From NCBI GenBank assembly GCA_016710265.1, contig JADJJL010000001.1, positions 558,001 through 622,000 on the forward strand: DNA of 64,000 nt, in the 5' to 3' direction. The notes under the pieces are model-generated. The model searched no databases. It saw only the letters and a program-made list of their open reading frames with translations, and was not told the DNA's origin. The position numbers and the translations under genes are program-made. This stretch comes from Saprospiraceae bacterium (GTDB lineage Bacteria; Bacteroidota; Bacteroidia; Chitinophagales; Saprospiraceae). Of this stretch, positions 7,665 through 16,948 are shown piece by piece (position 1 is the first letter of the stretch; every line of letters begins with the position of its first letter).

Positions 7665-9290
7665 ATGAAAATTATTAAAATTACCCTATTGTTAGGGGTT
7701 CTTTTCCTCAATTATACTTCTTTGGCACAAACAGATCCAGCTGCTGATCTTTTTTTAGATTTTAATCCAAAATGGGCACATGTAGCCATCGACAGCGGAT
7801 ATCATAAGGGAAACAGCGACGGGATGAATCACATGACACTTCCTTCTTTTTTTTCACCCCTCGTTAAAGAACAGTTCGCTTATTACGCATTAAATTATAT
7901 AGGAGATCTTAATTCTGGGGTTTTTATCGAAAAGCTCGATCTTAATTCCGGCCAATCGGTTTGGACGATCCATCAGGATGAGAGAAATAATGATCGGAAG
8001 GAGTATAATTTTTATCTGGGCTTTAATCCGGAAGGAGATCTTCAAAGTTTAAATTTCAGAGCAGTGGACAGTATGCCATTTGGCTTATGGGCCAAAGCCA
8101 AGGTGGCCGTCAGAACCTTCAATCCGATAACAGGCTCTGTGCTAAGTTATACTACCCCACCTCCTTTTGAAGACAGTTTACATCCCAGGACGGGATTTTA
8201 TTATAATGTTATTAAATTGTATCCTTATAAAAATGAAGGATATCTTGTCAACACTGCTTTTGGGTTTACGGATCATTATTGTATTTCAAAAAAATTATAC
8301 AATAATGAAGGTCAATACCTAAAAACTGACAGTATCTTGGTTCCGAAAAAATATAAATATACTTCTTCAAGCGGTATGTTTCCCACCTTGGCAAGTTTTG
8401 CAGCTTATGTTTCTGAATTTAATTCATCGCCATCCCAGGTGGAAAATTATAGTGAACCCTTTGAATCCTTGATTGAATTTTATAACAAGGATTTTGAGCC
8501 ATTATTGCGGCTGGATGTAGGCCATCACACTGGTGCCTATGACTATCTGCTTCCACATGCCTACGATGATTATGTGTTGTTGGAAAAAATGGATTCCATA
8601 TCCTTGGTTCCAAATGATCCTCCTGTGCTTAAATATCTGAAGTTGGATTATAGTGGTAAGCTCCTAGAATCCTATCGACTCAATCGAGTCTCCTATGTGC
8701 AAGGTTCGCCCAGTCATTGCAGACTTGCGGACAACAAAGGAAACTTAGTGGTGCGCTGCGTGGACCAAATAGCTATATCCATGACGAATCCTTTTGTTTT
8801 GGAGTTTAGCCTCTTGGAAAACAATCAGCCCCAGAAAGTTCTCAAAATTGTAAAACTAAAGAGTCAATTTGGCATGATTGTTTCCAAAATGTTTCAGGCA
8901 GAAAATGGAGATATTATATTATTTGGTAAATTCAGCAAATGGAAGGAAGGTAAAACTTTTGATGGTAATTTTGACCGATATATTACTCTACGCTTTCCTT
9001 TAGCAGAACTTGGTCTGGAAACTTCGACATCAGAAACTAACATTGGTAAAGACTTTGTTATTGAGCCCAATCCAGCCAAAGATCGCGTTTTTATTAATCC
9101 GGAAGAACACAGTCATGGTGTTCTCAGATTCATTGATCTTACTGGCAAGCAAGTTTTAGAAAAGCAAATAGATGATAATTTTGATGGTTGGATCTCTGTG
9201 GAAGGCATTCTTCCTTCCTTGTATACTGTGCAATGGATACCACGAGCAGGAGAAAAGATTCAAGCAACAAAATTATTGATTGTCAAATAG
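7665..9290 (+). CDS. Secreted protein with T9SS type A C-terminal sorting domain
   Basis: 541 residues with a signal peptide ending near SLAQ (residue 22). The beta-rich body has no recognised catalytic motif. The last 80 residues look like a type IX secretion sorting domain: IEPNPAKDRVFINPEE, LRFIDLTGKQVLEKQI, then a terminal strand with basic residues. Expected to cross the outer membrane by T9SS and be anchored or released. It begins 15 nt after the poly-G lipoprotein gene, so the two may share a transcript. Function unknown. Confidence 0.7.
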   Translation: MKIIKITLLLGVLFLNYTSLAQTDPAADLFLDFNPKWAHVAIDSGYHKGNSDGMNHMTLPSFFSPLVKEQFAYYALNYIGDLNSGVFIEKLDLNSGQSVWTIHQDERNNDRKEYNFYLGFNPEGDLQSLNFRAVDSMPFGLWAKAKVAVRTFNPITGSVLSYTTPPPFEDSLHPRTGFYYNVIKLYPYKNEGYLVNTAFGFTDHYCISKKLYNNEGQYLKTDSILVPKKYKYTSSSGMFPTLASFAAYVSEFNSSPSQVENYSEPFESLIEFYNKDFEPLLRLDVGHHTGAYDYLLPHAYDDYVLLEKMDSISLVPNDPPVLKYLKLDYSGKLLESYRLNRVSYVQGSPSHCRLADNKGNLVVRCVDQIAISMTNPFVLEFSLLENNQPQKVLKIVKLKSQFGMIVSKMFQAENGDIILFGKFSKWKEGKTFDGNFDRYITLRFPLAELGLETSTSETNIGKDFVIEPNPAKDRVFINPEEHSHGVLRFIDLTGKQVLEKQIDDNFDGWISVEGILPSLYTVQWIPRAGEKIQATKLLIVK

Positions 9291-9431
9291 TATTTTACAG
9301 ATCACACATCATTCTGGATTCTGCATAAGTGTTCTTATGTGGAATTTAGAATTATTTTATTCTTCAGAAAATAATTTGGAGAAAGGATATTTCATTTTCT
9401 CATAGAAGAATTCTTTGATTTGTTTGCGGAC

Positions 9432-10640
9432 TTATAAGTTCACAAACTTAAAAGTCTTATTTAATGCTTTAGAACGAATGGACAAGACATAAAGTCCTGT
9501 TGGAATATTTTCTATTTGAATAGAATGTGGCAGAAAGCTTATTAATCCTCGATCCAGTATCTTTCCGGTTAAATCATGCATCTCCCAAACTCCATTGATG
9601 TTCCAATTTTCTTCAGAACTTTTAATTTTCATTTCTTTTTCTGATTCATTGAAAGAAATAAAAATAGTAGGCTTAACTAAATCTATATTTCCTGTTGGTT
9701 TGATCGTATATTTCCAAACTTCTTTCAAGCGATTTCTGTTTGCATCAATTCCTGTGGCGTAATAAAATGCTTTTTCTTCCTGCCACCACATCCCACCACG
9801 ACGCGCAATGGCTGGTAGCGAATCCAGTTGAGACCAAGCACCTGTTTTCAAATCATATTTCCATAAATCATTAATGGCATTAAACGCAGTATCTAATCCA
9901 CCCATGATGTAGAGTTCGGTTTCATAAGCGAACATGGCAGCATACGCTCTACCTGTTCCGGGAAAAACTGAAATGACCGACCATTCATCTAGTTTCGGAT
10001 TATACTCGTACAATTCTTTGGGATACTTTGATCGTGGATCTCGGCCCAGACACAAATAACCTTTGGAGGAATTGGCTGCAGCACAAGCCTTAAATCTCGG
10101 TGCAAAATTGATCTTCTTTTTTGAGATCCATTCATTGCTGTTGATCTGATAGGCCCATACTTCTTCAAAAAGATTTTGATCGTCCACTCTGCCACTAATA
10201 ATATACGCCGTAGAATCGATCCTAAAAGACGCCATGCCATTGCGAGCGGCATCTGGCATAGGTGGCATTTCATCCCATTTCTGTGCCACTGGATCAAATC
10301 TCCATAGATCATTAAAATTATTCCTCTGCGCATTGACTCCGCCAAAAACATATCCTAACCGACCATCAGAAAATGCAGTAGAATATTGTCTACCCAAATG
10401 AGAAGGAAGGGAAGGAATTGATTCCCAAGAGTCAATGCTAGAGTCGTAGCTAAAAAAATCATGGCTTGTGATTTGAGAAGTAGCACCAGTCCCGCAATAA
10501 GCATTTTGATCCAGATAAAAACAAACACCATCATCTCTTGCTTCACCGGTAAAAGCAGGAACCATCAGCCAGCCTTGCGAATAGCTAGGTTCAACAGCAA
10601 AAAATAAAATCAAGAATAAAAAACCACGCAGTACTATCAT
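9432..10640 (-). CDS. Kelch-repeat secreted protein with T9SS sorting domain
   Basis: About 402 residues from the ATG at 10640, which directly precedes a signal peptide (FLFLILFFAVEPSYSQ). An in-frame ATG at 10673 would add 11 residues and is less likely. Kelch-type repeats are visible (LGYVFGGVNAQRNNFNDLWRFD, AYIISGRVDDQNLFEEVWAY, ELYIMGGLDTAFNAINDLWKYD), predicting a beta-propeller. The C-terminus (INGVWEMHDLTGKILDRGLI ... GLYVLSIRS) fits a T9SS sorting domain. It is convergent with the previous gene. TAATTTTG on the minus strand (10703-10710) may be its -7 box. Confidence 0.75.
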   Translation of the reverse strand: MIVLRGFLFLILFFAVEPSYSQGWLMVPAFTGEARDDGVCFYLDQNAYCGTGATSQITSHDFFSYDSSIDSWESIPSLPSHLGRQYSTAFSDGRLGYVFGGVNAQRNNFNDLWRFDPVAQKWDEMPPMPDAARNGMASFRIDSTAYIISGRVDDQNLFEEVWAYQINSNEWISKKKINFAPRFKACAAANSSKGYLCLGRDPRSKYPKELYEYNPKLDEWSVISVFPGTGRAYAAMFAYETELYIMGGLDTAFNAINDLWKYDLKTGAWSQLDSLPAIARRGGMWWQEEKAFYYATGIDANRNRLKEVWKYTIKPTGNIDLVKPTIFISFNESEKEMKIKSSEENWNINGVWEMHDLTGKILDRGLISFLPHSIQIENIPTGLYVLSIRSKALNKTFKFVNL

Positions 10641-10767
10641 TTTTATATAAATAAAAACGAGAAAGAAATACAATTATTTTAGACTACTTAGTATGCTCAT
10701 AGCAAAATTAATAAAACTTATACTTTAAAGCCAGTTTCGTGTCCGTTCTGTTTTATAAAATATTTTT

Positions 10768-10775
10768 TACATTTG
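10768..10775 (+). promoter_or_regulatory. Promoter -7 element TACATTTG
   Basis: An exact TAnnTTTG match lies 63 nt before the arr start. No clear -33 box is visible. Confidence 0.4.
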
Positions 10776-10838
10776 CAAGCAATAAATTAGAAAATGTAGC
10801 GAGATTTTAAATAGAGCTATTAATTTTAAAACACAGCA

Positions 10839-11267
10839 ATGGATAAGACCAATCTACAAATCAACGAGACCAGTTCTAACCTATTCTATCATGGTACAAA
10901 AGCTGATTTACCCATGGGCGAGTTGATAAAACCGGGTTTCAATTCTAACTATGGGCAAAGAAAAAGTGCAAAATATATCTACTTCACTGCTACCATGGCT
11001 GCCGCCATATGGGGAGCTGAATTGGCTTTTGGTGATACACAAGAAAGAATTTATATCGTAGAACCAACAGGTTCCTATGAAGATGATCCCAACTTAACGG
11101 ATAAAAAATTTCCCGGCAATCCGACGAAGTCCTATCGCAGTTTGCATCCGCTTAGGATTATTGGTGAAATTACAGAATGGATAGGCCATCCTGCAGAACA
11201 ACTCCAAGCTATGAAGGAAACACTCGAACGATTTAAACAACAAGGAATTGAAGCCATAGAGGACTAA
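10839..11267 (+). CDS. arr: Rifamycin ADP-ribosyltransferase
   Basis: A 142-residue protein of the usual Arr length. Arr enzymes inactivate rifamycins by moving ADP-ribose from NAD+ to the C23 hydroxyl. Family blocks are FYHGTKADL (His18), KYIYFTAT (Tyr48) and YEDDPNLTDKKFPGNPTKSYRS (Asp83). These fit the catalytic His-Tyr-Asp triad of characterised Arr proteins, shifted by one residue. No integron or IS is visible beside it, so it appears chromosomal. Activity on rifampicin is inferred from the family. Confidence 0.93.
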   Translation: MDKTNLQINETSSNLFYHGTKADLPMGELIKPGFNSNYGQRKSAKYIYFTATMAAAIWGAELAFGDTQERIYIVEPTGSYEDDPNLTDKKFPGNPTKSYRSLHPLRIIGEITEWIGHPAEQLQAMKETLERFKQQGIEAIED

Positions 11268-11353
11268 ATAAAGTTCCTTAAAACCATTAAATAATTTTAA
11301 GTCATTGCGCAATTAATCCATAACTATCATCATCCATAATAATAAATTAAATC

Positions 11354-11722
11354 ATGGTAATTCAAACTTTGAACCTCGCAATTAGATTTATTCTCGAACT
11401 TACAGCTTTAGGCATGATGGGTTTTTGGGGCTGGAAACAAACTGATGGGTGGCTTCGATTCATACTTGCATTAGGTATTCCAATTATTTTTATGAGCATT
11501 TGGGTAGTATTTAATGTGCCCGGTGATCCAAGTCGTTCAGGGAATGCACCCATTGTAGTCTCTGGAATTGTTCGTTTGTTAATAGAATTATGCTTTTTTG
11601 GATTCGCAAGTTGGGCAACTTATAAACTTGGATTCCAAAATTTTTCTGCACTCCTTGTATTCATCATCCTTTTGCATTATGTAATTTCATACGAAAGAAT
11701 TATATGGATTTTAAAACAATAA
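11354..11722 (+). CDS. YrdB family (DUF2568) membrane protein
   Basis: 122 residues with four hydrophobic segments. FILELTALGMMGFWGWK, FNVPGDPSRSGNAPIVVSG and RLLIELCFFGFASW match the small DUF2568/YrdB membrane family. Function unknown. It is a single gene between arr and a lipoprotein hydrolase. Confidence 0.75.
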   Translation: MVIQTLNLAIRFILELTALGMMGFWGWKQTDGWLRFILALGIPIIFMSIWVVFNVPGDPSRSGNAPIVVSGIVRLLIELCFFGFASWATYKLGFQNFSALLVFIILLHYVISYERIIWILKQ

Positions 11723-11784
11723 TTTTCCGTAAAATAATTATAAATATTACAAATTAAAAATCTACACGAAATAAATATTCCGGC

Positions 11785-12675
11785 ATGAAAAATATTTTAA
11801 AATTGATCACCCTATTCGTATTGATTTCTTGTACAAACCCTAAAAATAATTATTCAGAACAACTGATAGAATCAAAAAAAGACAGTTTGAATTTTAAAAA
11901 TGGATATTCCGAAGTAAACGGAATAAAGATGTATTATGAAATTTATGGACAAGGAAAACCATTGGTGCTTATACATGGCGCTGGTTCTACCATCCAGACT
12001 AGCTTTGGAAGAGTGATTCCCTTGTTTTCCAAAGACAGACAATTAATTTGTGTTGAATTACAAGCGCATGGCCGAACTGAGGATAGACAGTCAAGTATCA
12101 CGTTTGAACAAGATGCGGACGATGTTGCTGCATTACTAAAAAATCTCCTCATTGAGAAAGCAGACATCCTTGGCTTTAGCAATGGTGGAAACACGGCTTT
12201 ACAAATATCCATTAGACATCCTCAACTTTGCAATAAAATAATAGGAGCTTCCATTTTATTAAAACGTGAAGGGGCCTTGCCCCAATTTTGGGAATTTATA
12301 AAACAAGGCAACTTTGATCAGATGCCTCAAGCCTACAAAGACGAATTTATGAAAGTCAATCCAGACAGTGCTAAACTTATGAACATGTTTTTGAAATGTG
12401 CCGATAGAATGAACCATTTCAAAGATTTTACAGATGAACAAATAAAATCCATTTCAGTTCCTGTACTTCTTATAAATGGTGATAAGGATGTTGCAACTTC
12501 TGAACACGTCGTTGCCATGTCTAAGTTGATTCCTATTTGTCAGTTGGCCATCATACCCGGTGGACATGGTGAATACATCGGAGAAATCAGTACCTTAAAA
12601 CCAGGATACAAAGACGAAGATTTTATAGTGCCTTTAATTGAGAATTTTCTGAATGAAGAAAGCAATTCAAAATAA
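11785..12675 (+). CDS. Alpha/beta hydrolase lipoprotein
   Basis: 296 residues. Lipoprotein signal LFVLISC (Cys16), then an alpha/beta-hydrolase fold: oxyanion-side LVLIHGAG, nucleophile elbow GFSNGGN, acid strand LLINGDKDVAT and the His in PGGHGEY. All triad positions appear intact. It probably acts in the periplasm or on the outer-membrane surface. Substrate unknown; the family includes esterases, haloperoxidases and C-C hydrolases. Confidence 0.8.
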   Translation: MKNILKLITLFVLISCTNPKNNYSEQLIESKKDSLNFKNGYSEVNGIKMYYEIYGQGKPLVLIHGAGSTIQTSFGRVIPLFSKDRQLICVELQAHGRTEDRQSSITFEQDADDVAALLKNLLIEKADILGFSNGGNTALQISIRHPQLCNKIIGASILLKREGALPQFWEFIKQGNFDQMPQAYKDEFMKVNPDSAKLMNMFLKCADRMNHFKDFTDEQIKSISVPVLLINGDKDVATSEHVVAMSKLIPICQLAIIPGGHGEYIGEISTLKPGYKDEDFIVPLIENFLNEESNSK

Positions 12676-12751
12676 CACGTAAATCTTGGTTTTCTATCAA
12701 TACTTAAGCTTGGGAAAGATTTCAATATTACAATCCATAAAATATTTTCAG

Positions 12752-12759
12752 TAACTTTG
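12752..12759 (+). promoter_or_regulatory. Promoter -7 element TAACTTTG
   Basis: An exact TAnnTTTG match about 50 nt before the SRPBCC gene. The -33 box is not clear. Confidence 0.4.
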
Positions 12760-12809
12760 TCCAGATTTGAAATCGAATAAAAACCTAACAATACCAAATC
12801 ATTAAAAAA

Positions 12810-13337
12810 ATGAATACTATCATCATCATTTTAAGTGTCATCGTTGGCTTACTAATTTTGTTTCTAATTTTAGCGCTGTTTGCCAAAAAAGAATACAATA
12901 TTCACCGCGAAATTACCATTCATGCAACCCGCGATCAGGTATTCAATTATTTAAAGCAACTTAAAAACCAGGACCATTTTAACAAATGGATCATGGTCGA
13001 CCCGGACATGCAAAAAACATTCAAAGGAACTGATGGTACTGTTGGTTTCATTTATGCTTGGAATGGGAAGAAAGCAGGAGAAGGCGAACAAGAAATTATG
13101 GCCATTGCGGAAGGAAAAAGCATAGAAACTGAAATCCGATTTGTCAGACCCTTTGTAAATACTGCCAATGCGGATTTGCACATAGAGTCGATTTCTGAAA
13201 CAGAAACAAAAGTAATTTGGCGCAACGCCAGTCAGATGAAATATCCCTTTAATGTTATGGTATCAATGCTAGAAAAAATGTTGGCTAAAGATATGGACAC
13301 CAGTTTGTCCAATTTGAAAAATATATTGGAGAAGTAA
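12810..13337 (+). CDS. SRPBCC family protein with N-terminal membrane anchor
   Basis: 175 residues: a strong N-terminal membrane helix (about 4-24) followed by a START/Bet v1-like (SRPBCC) domain recognisable from HREITIHATRDQVFNYLKQLKNQDHFNKW, the strand-loop pattern ending VIWRNASQ, and a C-terminal helix MLAKDMDTSLSNLKNIL. Such domains bind hydrophobic ligands. The ligand is unknown. Confidence 0.75.
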   Translation: MNTIIIILSVIVGLLILFLILALFAKKEYNIHREITIHATRDQVFNYLKQLKNQDHFNKWIMVDPDMQKTFKGTDGTVGFIYAWNGKKAGEGEQEIMAIAEGKSIETEIRFVRPFVNTANADLHIESISETETKVIWRNASQMKYPFNVMVSMLEKMLAKDMDTSLSNLKNILEK

Positions 13338-13380
13338 ATAATTAATTTAGTTATGGAAAATCTACCTGTTTATATCAGCT

Positions 13381-14043
13381 TTGTTTTTTGGATTTACTGC
13401 ATTACTTACTCTTGCACTCTTTTACCTAGCAAATAGGAATTCAAGAAATTCACACATCATTCTTACAGTTTGGTTGATTTTACAAAGTATTATAGGGATT
13501 TCAGGATTCTATACCGAAACGGATCCATTTCCTCCTAGATTATTTGCTATCGTTTTACCTCCAATGTTGTTGATTCTTGTACTTTTTAATAATTATAAAG
13601 GAAAGCAGTTTTTAGACAAATTTGATGTCAAAATCTTAACGATTTTGCACGTAGTCAGGATTCCAGTTGAAATTGTCCTCTATTGGTTGTTTGTTCAACA
13701 GACCGTCCCCGAACTTATGACTTTTGAAGGTAGAAACTTCGATATTATTTCTGGCTTGACTGCACCCATCATCTATTACTTTGGTTACATCAAAAAACAA
13801 ATCCCAAATAAGTTGATATTAGTATGGAACTTTATTTGTTTAGGCTTGCTTCTTAATATTGTGATTAATGCTGCACTATCCGCACCTTTCCGATTTCAGC
13901 AATTTGCATTTGATCAGCCCAATATTGCAGTACTACACTTTCCATTTAACTTGTTGCCCGGATTTGTAGTCCCAATAGTTTTGTTTTCACATTTGGTATG
14001 TATAAGACAATTATTAAAAGAAGATAAAAACCAAATTAAATAA
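13381..14043 (+). CDS. Polytopic membrane protein, unknown function, probable N-terminal frameshift
   Basis: 220 residues with about six hydrophobic segments and no recognised family. The open frame begins at TTG 13381, inside what should be the first helix. An ATG at 13353 gives MENLPVYISFVF in another frame, which joins this one smoothly (VFGFTALLTLALF) if one T is removed from the six-T run 13384-13389. The full gene is therefore probably 13353-14043 with a one-base insertion, from mutation, slippage or sequencing error. Translation from TTG remains possible. Single-copy neighbours give no functional clue. Confidence 0.6.
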   Translation: MFFGFTALLTLALFYLANRNSRNSHIILTVWLILQSIIGISGFYTETDPFPPRLFAIVLPPMLLILVLFNNYKGKQFLDKFDVKILTILHVVRIPVEIVLYWLFVQQTVPELMTFEGRNFDIISGLTAPIIYYFGYIKKQIPNKLILVWNFICLGLLLNIVINAALSAPFRFQQFAFDQPNIAVLHFPFNLLPGFVVPIVLFSHLVCIRQLLKEDKNQIK

Positions 14044-14139
14044 TTGCAGGTAATGCTCCTTATAAAGATAAATTTTCTTAATCTAGAAAAATAGTATTTA
14101 TAACTTTAGAATTTTCTTTATATTCGCATGTAAATTAAT

Positions 14140-14778
14140 ATGGCAGCAAAATTTATTAGGGTGGCAATCGTAGAAGACGATCAGGATATCCGGGAATCCA
14201 TGGTCGAACTTTTACCACAATCCGGAGACATTCTTTGTGTCCGATCCTATGAGCGTGCCGAAGATTTTTTAAAAGAAATCGATCAACTGATGGTGGATGT
14301 TGTAATAATGGACATTAGTCTCATCGGAGGAATGGATGGTATTCAAGCGGTCCGACAGGCAAAAGTAAAACGATCCGACGTACAGTTTATGATGTGTACT
14401 TCCCACAACGATGCTACCCGTACTTTCGATTCACTCTGTGCAGGAGCAACAGGATATATTTTAAAGACAGCAAATCCACAACAATTGGCACAAGCAGTCA
14501 GAGATATTTATTCCGGAGGTTCTCCGATGTCCGCAGAAATAGCAAGAATGGTGGTTTCCAGTTTTCCCAAACAAAACCAAAATCAAAATCTATTGGATGA
14601 ATTGACTACGCGGGAACAGGAAATTGTCCACGCATTATCCAAAGGCCTTAGTTATCAGGAAATCGCTAACAGCTTGTTTATTAGTATAGAAACAGTGCGA
14701 ACTTATCTGCGCAAAATATATGAAAAATTGCAAGTGCATTCCAAGGTAGAAGCGTTAAACAAACTTTTTCCAAGATAA
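14140..14778 (+). CDS. NarL/LuxR-type response regulator
   Basis: 212 residues. The receiver domain (about 5-125) has acidic residues EDD at 12-14, phospho-acceptor Asp58 in VVIMDISL, a Thr in MMCTSHND and a conserved Lys in ILKTA. A GerE/LuxR helix-turn-helix (about 150-205) contains LTTREQEIVHALSKGLSYQEIA and FISIETVRTYLRKIYEKL. It should be phosphorylated by the histidine kinase encoded 5 nt downstream. The pair lies immediately before the asparagine-synthetase/C39 transporter operon, making it the best candidate to bind the shared CTACTTTCATGTGAT box. That link is inference. Confidence 0.9.
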   Translation: MAAKFIRVAIVEDDQDIRESMVELLPQSGDILCVRSYERAEDFLKEIDQLMVDVVIMDISLIGGMDGIQAVRQAKVKRSDVQFMMCTSHNDATRTFDSLCAGATGYILKTANPQQLAQAVRDIYSGGSPMSAEIARMVVSSFPKQNQNQNLLDELTTREQEIVHALSKGLSYQEIANSLFISIETVRTYLRKIYEKLQVHSKVEALNKLFPR

Positions 14779-14783
14779 GCCAA

Positions 14784-16883
14784 ATGAATTACCTAAAAAT
14801 TTATTCTAAACTTTTTCTCATAAGCATTTACTATTTGTGCATATTCAAACATCCATTGCACTCCCAGTATCCTATGCAACAAAAATTGGATTCTCTGGTA
14901 AATTTGGTAAATTCAGAAAAAGATCCAAAAACAAAGGCAAGCCTTCTCAATAAAATTGCATTTGGATATGCGGAGGTTGATCCGCAAAAAATATACGAAT
15001 ATGGCCAAAAAGCGCTTTCCATTGCAGAAGAATATCAATTGATTGATGAAATGGCATCCGCACATAACCATCTTGGCATTTATCATATGTTGGTGGGCGA
15101 TTATCAAAAAGCTGAGCTCGAGTACCACAAGTCGAATGATTATTGTGAACAATCAGGGGATCTGAAAGGATTGGCCAACGGATATGGAAATCTTGGAATT
15201 ATGAATCATTCACTTGGAAAATTTGTGCCAGCGTTGGAATACTTTTTCAAATCATTAAAAATCTCTGAAGAATTGGGTATCCAACAAGGGATTGCCAATC
15301 AGAATTTGGCGATTGCCAACATTTATATGGAACAAGGAGATTTTGAAAAGGCCATTCATTACGATAGTATAGCCATGCAACATTTTCAAGAGCTTGGGGA
15401 TTTTGATGGAGTGGGTTTGATATATGGCAATCTCGCCAATATTTATTCTGATCAAAATAAGCAAAAAGAAGCGTTGGAAGCTTACCAAAAAGCCATACTA
15501 ATTTATGAAAAGCTAGGAAATGAATCCAGTGTAGCGAGGAATCTATCCAACATGAGTACCATTTACATGGATTTGGGGGATCATCAAAAAGCCCTGACTC
15601 TTTTAGAACAAGCTTTGCCGAAAGTGGAGAATGCGCAGAATTTTGATTGGATTTGTAATATCAATGGCAATATTGGTATTACTTACCTGCTGAGCTATAC
15701 TAAATATCATAGTCAGGATTCAAATCTCAAGTTGATCCCAGGTCAGCGCGGTGATCTTTACAAAAAAGGTATAAAATATTTGATCACATCAGTTGAAATG
15801 GCCCTTAAAATTGAAGATTGGAAACGCATGAATATGTTTTCAGAAAAATTGGCTGACGCATATGCTACAGTAGGGGATTTTAACAATGCCTATAAATATC
15901 ACAAGCTTCATATACAAGCCAAGGATTCTTTACATTCTATTGATGTCAAAAGCGAAATAGAGCGATTGACGACGGAAAGAGAAGTACAACTCAAGGACAA
16001 ACAAATTGAATTGGACCGATTGGCGGTGGAGAAAAAAAGGAATGAAAGACTTTATTTTGGGATTGGAATGGGATTACTGTTTTTAACAAGCTTACTGATC
16101 TATCGCAATTACTCCAATCAAAAAAAATCCAACGTTCAACTAGCCTCTTTAAACGAACAAATTGCAGAAAGTAATCTTTTATTGGAAGATAAAAACGTGC
16201 AACTTACACATACCTTAACGAATTTGAAAAACACACAGAATCAACTCATCGATTCTGAGAAACAACGTGAGAAAGCACTTGTTCGCAGTAGAATATCTCA
16301 GGATATCCACGATGACATCAGCTCAGGATTGACTAAAATATCATGGTTGGCTGAAAGCTTTCATGCAAAAGCACACAACTCAGGTTTAGATTTAAAGCCC
16401 CTCGAAAAATTGACCGCTCAAGCCAGAGCTACAGTCAACAACCTCGGTGAAATAATATGGTCTTCCAATCCTGAGCGTGACAATCTAGATAGTCTCCTGC
16501 AATACATGTCTAAACATATTGCAGATTATATGGATGGTGCTCCTATGAAATACAGTATAGATTTCCCTGTTCCGGTACCAGATATCTCCTTAGATCCTGA
16601 TGTAAGAAGAAATCTTTATTTGTCCTTAAAAGAAGCACTGCACAACGCACGTAAATACAGCAAAGCCAATAAAATTGAAATTAGCTTTAAACTGAACAAC
16701 AATCAATTTTTATTCGAAATAAGCGATGATGGCATTGGCATAGCGTCAGGGGGGGCGCAAGGAGGTGGCAATGGTCTACACAATTTAAAAAGAAGAATGG
16801 AAGCCATTGGTGGTCAATTTGAGTTACACAGTGAATTAGGCAATGGGGTCAGAATGGTTTTCACAGGACTAGTTTCTAGCTAA
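14784..16883 (+). CDS. TPR-containing histidine kinase (HisKA_3 / HATPase_c)
   Basis: 699 residues. The N-terminal hydrophobic stretch (about 6-26) looks like a signal peptide. At least six TPR repeats follow (about 30-400; for example LANGYGNLGIMNHSLGKFVPALEYF), then a coiled coil, a membrane helix near 422-440, a second coiled coil and a cytoplasmic kinase. The H-box is SRISQDIHDDISSGL with His509, of the HisKA_3 (NarX/DesK) type that pairs with LuxR-type regulators. The ATPase has EALHNARKYS and DDGIGI ... GNGLHNL. A seven-G run at 16749-16755 falls in the G-box region, in frame. Topology puts the TPR domain in the periplasm, where it could sense an exported peptide. Confidence 0.88.
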   Translation: MNYLKIYSKLFLISIYYLCIFKHPLHSQYPMQQKLDSLVNLVNSEKDPKTKASLLNKIAFGYAEVDPQKIYEYGQKALSIAEEYQLIDEMASAHNHLGIYHMLVGDYQKAELEYHKSNDYCEQSGDLKGLANGYGNLGIMNHSLGKFVPALEYFFKSLKISEELGIQQGIANQNLAIANIYMEQGDFEKAIHYDSIAMQHFQELGDFDGVGLIYGNLANIYSDQNKQKEALEAYQKAILIYEKLGNESSVARNLSNMSTIYMDLGDHQKALTLLEQALPKVENAQNFDWICNINGNIGITYLLSYTKYHSQDSNLKLIPGQRGDLYKKGIKYLITSVEMALKIEDWKRMNMFSEKLADAYATVGDFNNAYKYHKLHIQAKDSLHSIDVKSEIERLTTEREVQLKDKQIELDRLAVEKKRNERLYFGIGMGLLFLTSLLIYRNYSNQKKSNVQLASLNEQIAESNLLLEDKNVQLTHTLTNLKNTQNQLIDSEKQREKALVRSRISQDIHDDISSGLTKISWLAESFHAKAHNSGLDLKPLEKLTAQARATVNNLGEIIWSSNPERDNLDSLLQYMSKHIADYMDGAPMKYSIDFPVPVPDISLDPDVRRNLYLSLKEALHNARKYSKANKIEISFKLNNNQFLFEISDDGIGIASGGAQGGGNGLHNLKRRMEAIGGQFELHSELGNGVRMVFTGLVSS

Positions 16884-16888
16884 ATGAT

Positions 16889-16933
16889 CTACTTTCATGT
16901 GATTTTACAAAATTGGGCATTTTATTACCTTTG
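16889..16933 (+). promoter_or_regulatory. Operator-promoter of the asparagine-synthetase/C39 transporter operon
   Basis: CTACTTTCATGTGAT (16889-16903) begins 5 nt after the kinase stop. After exactly 22 nt comes TACCTTTG (16926-16933), a perfect -7 element, 15 nt before the ATG at 16949. The same 15-mer, 22-nt gap and TACCTTTG recur before the peptide array (22581-22625). The box centre would be near -40, a normal activator position. Confidence 0.75.
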
Positions 16934-16948
16934 TGAATAAAGATTAAA

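Noticed and set aside
16749..16755. Seven-G run in the histidine kinase as a second phase-variation site
   Set aside because: The frame is intact and seven G is short; it encodes part of a Gly-rich ATP-lid loop, so ordinary coding explains it.
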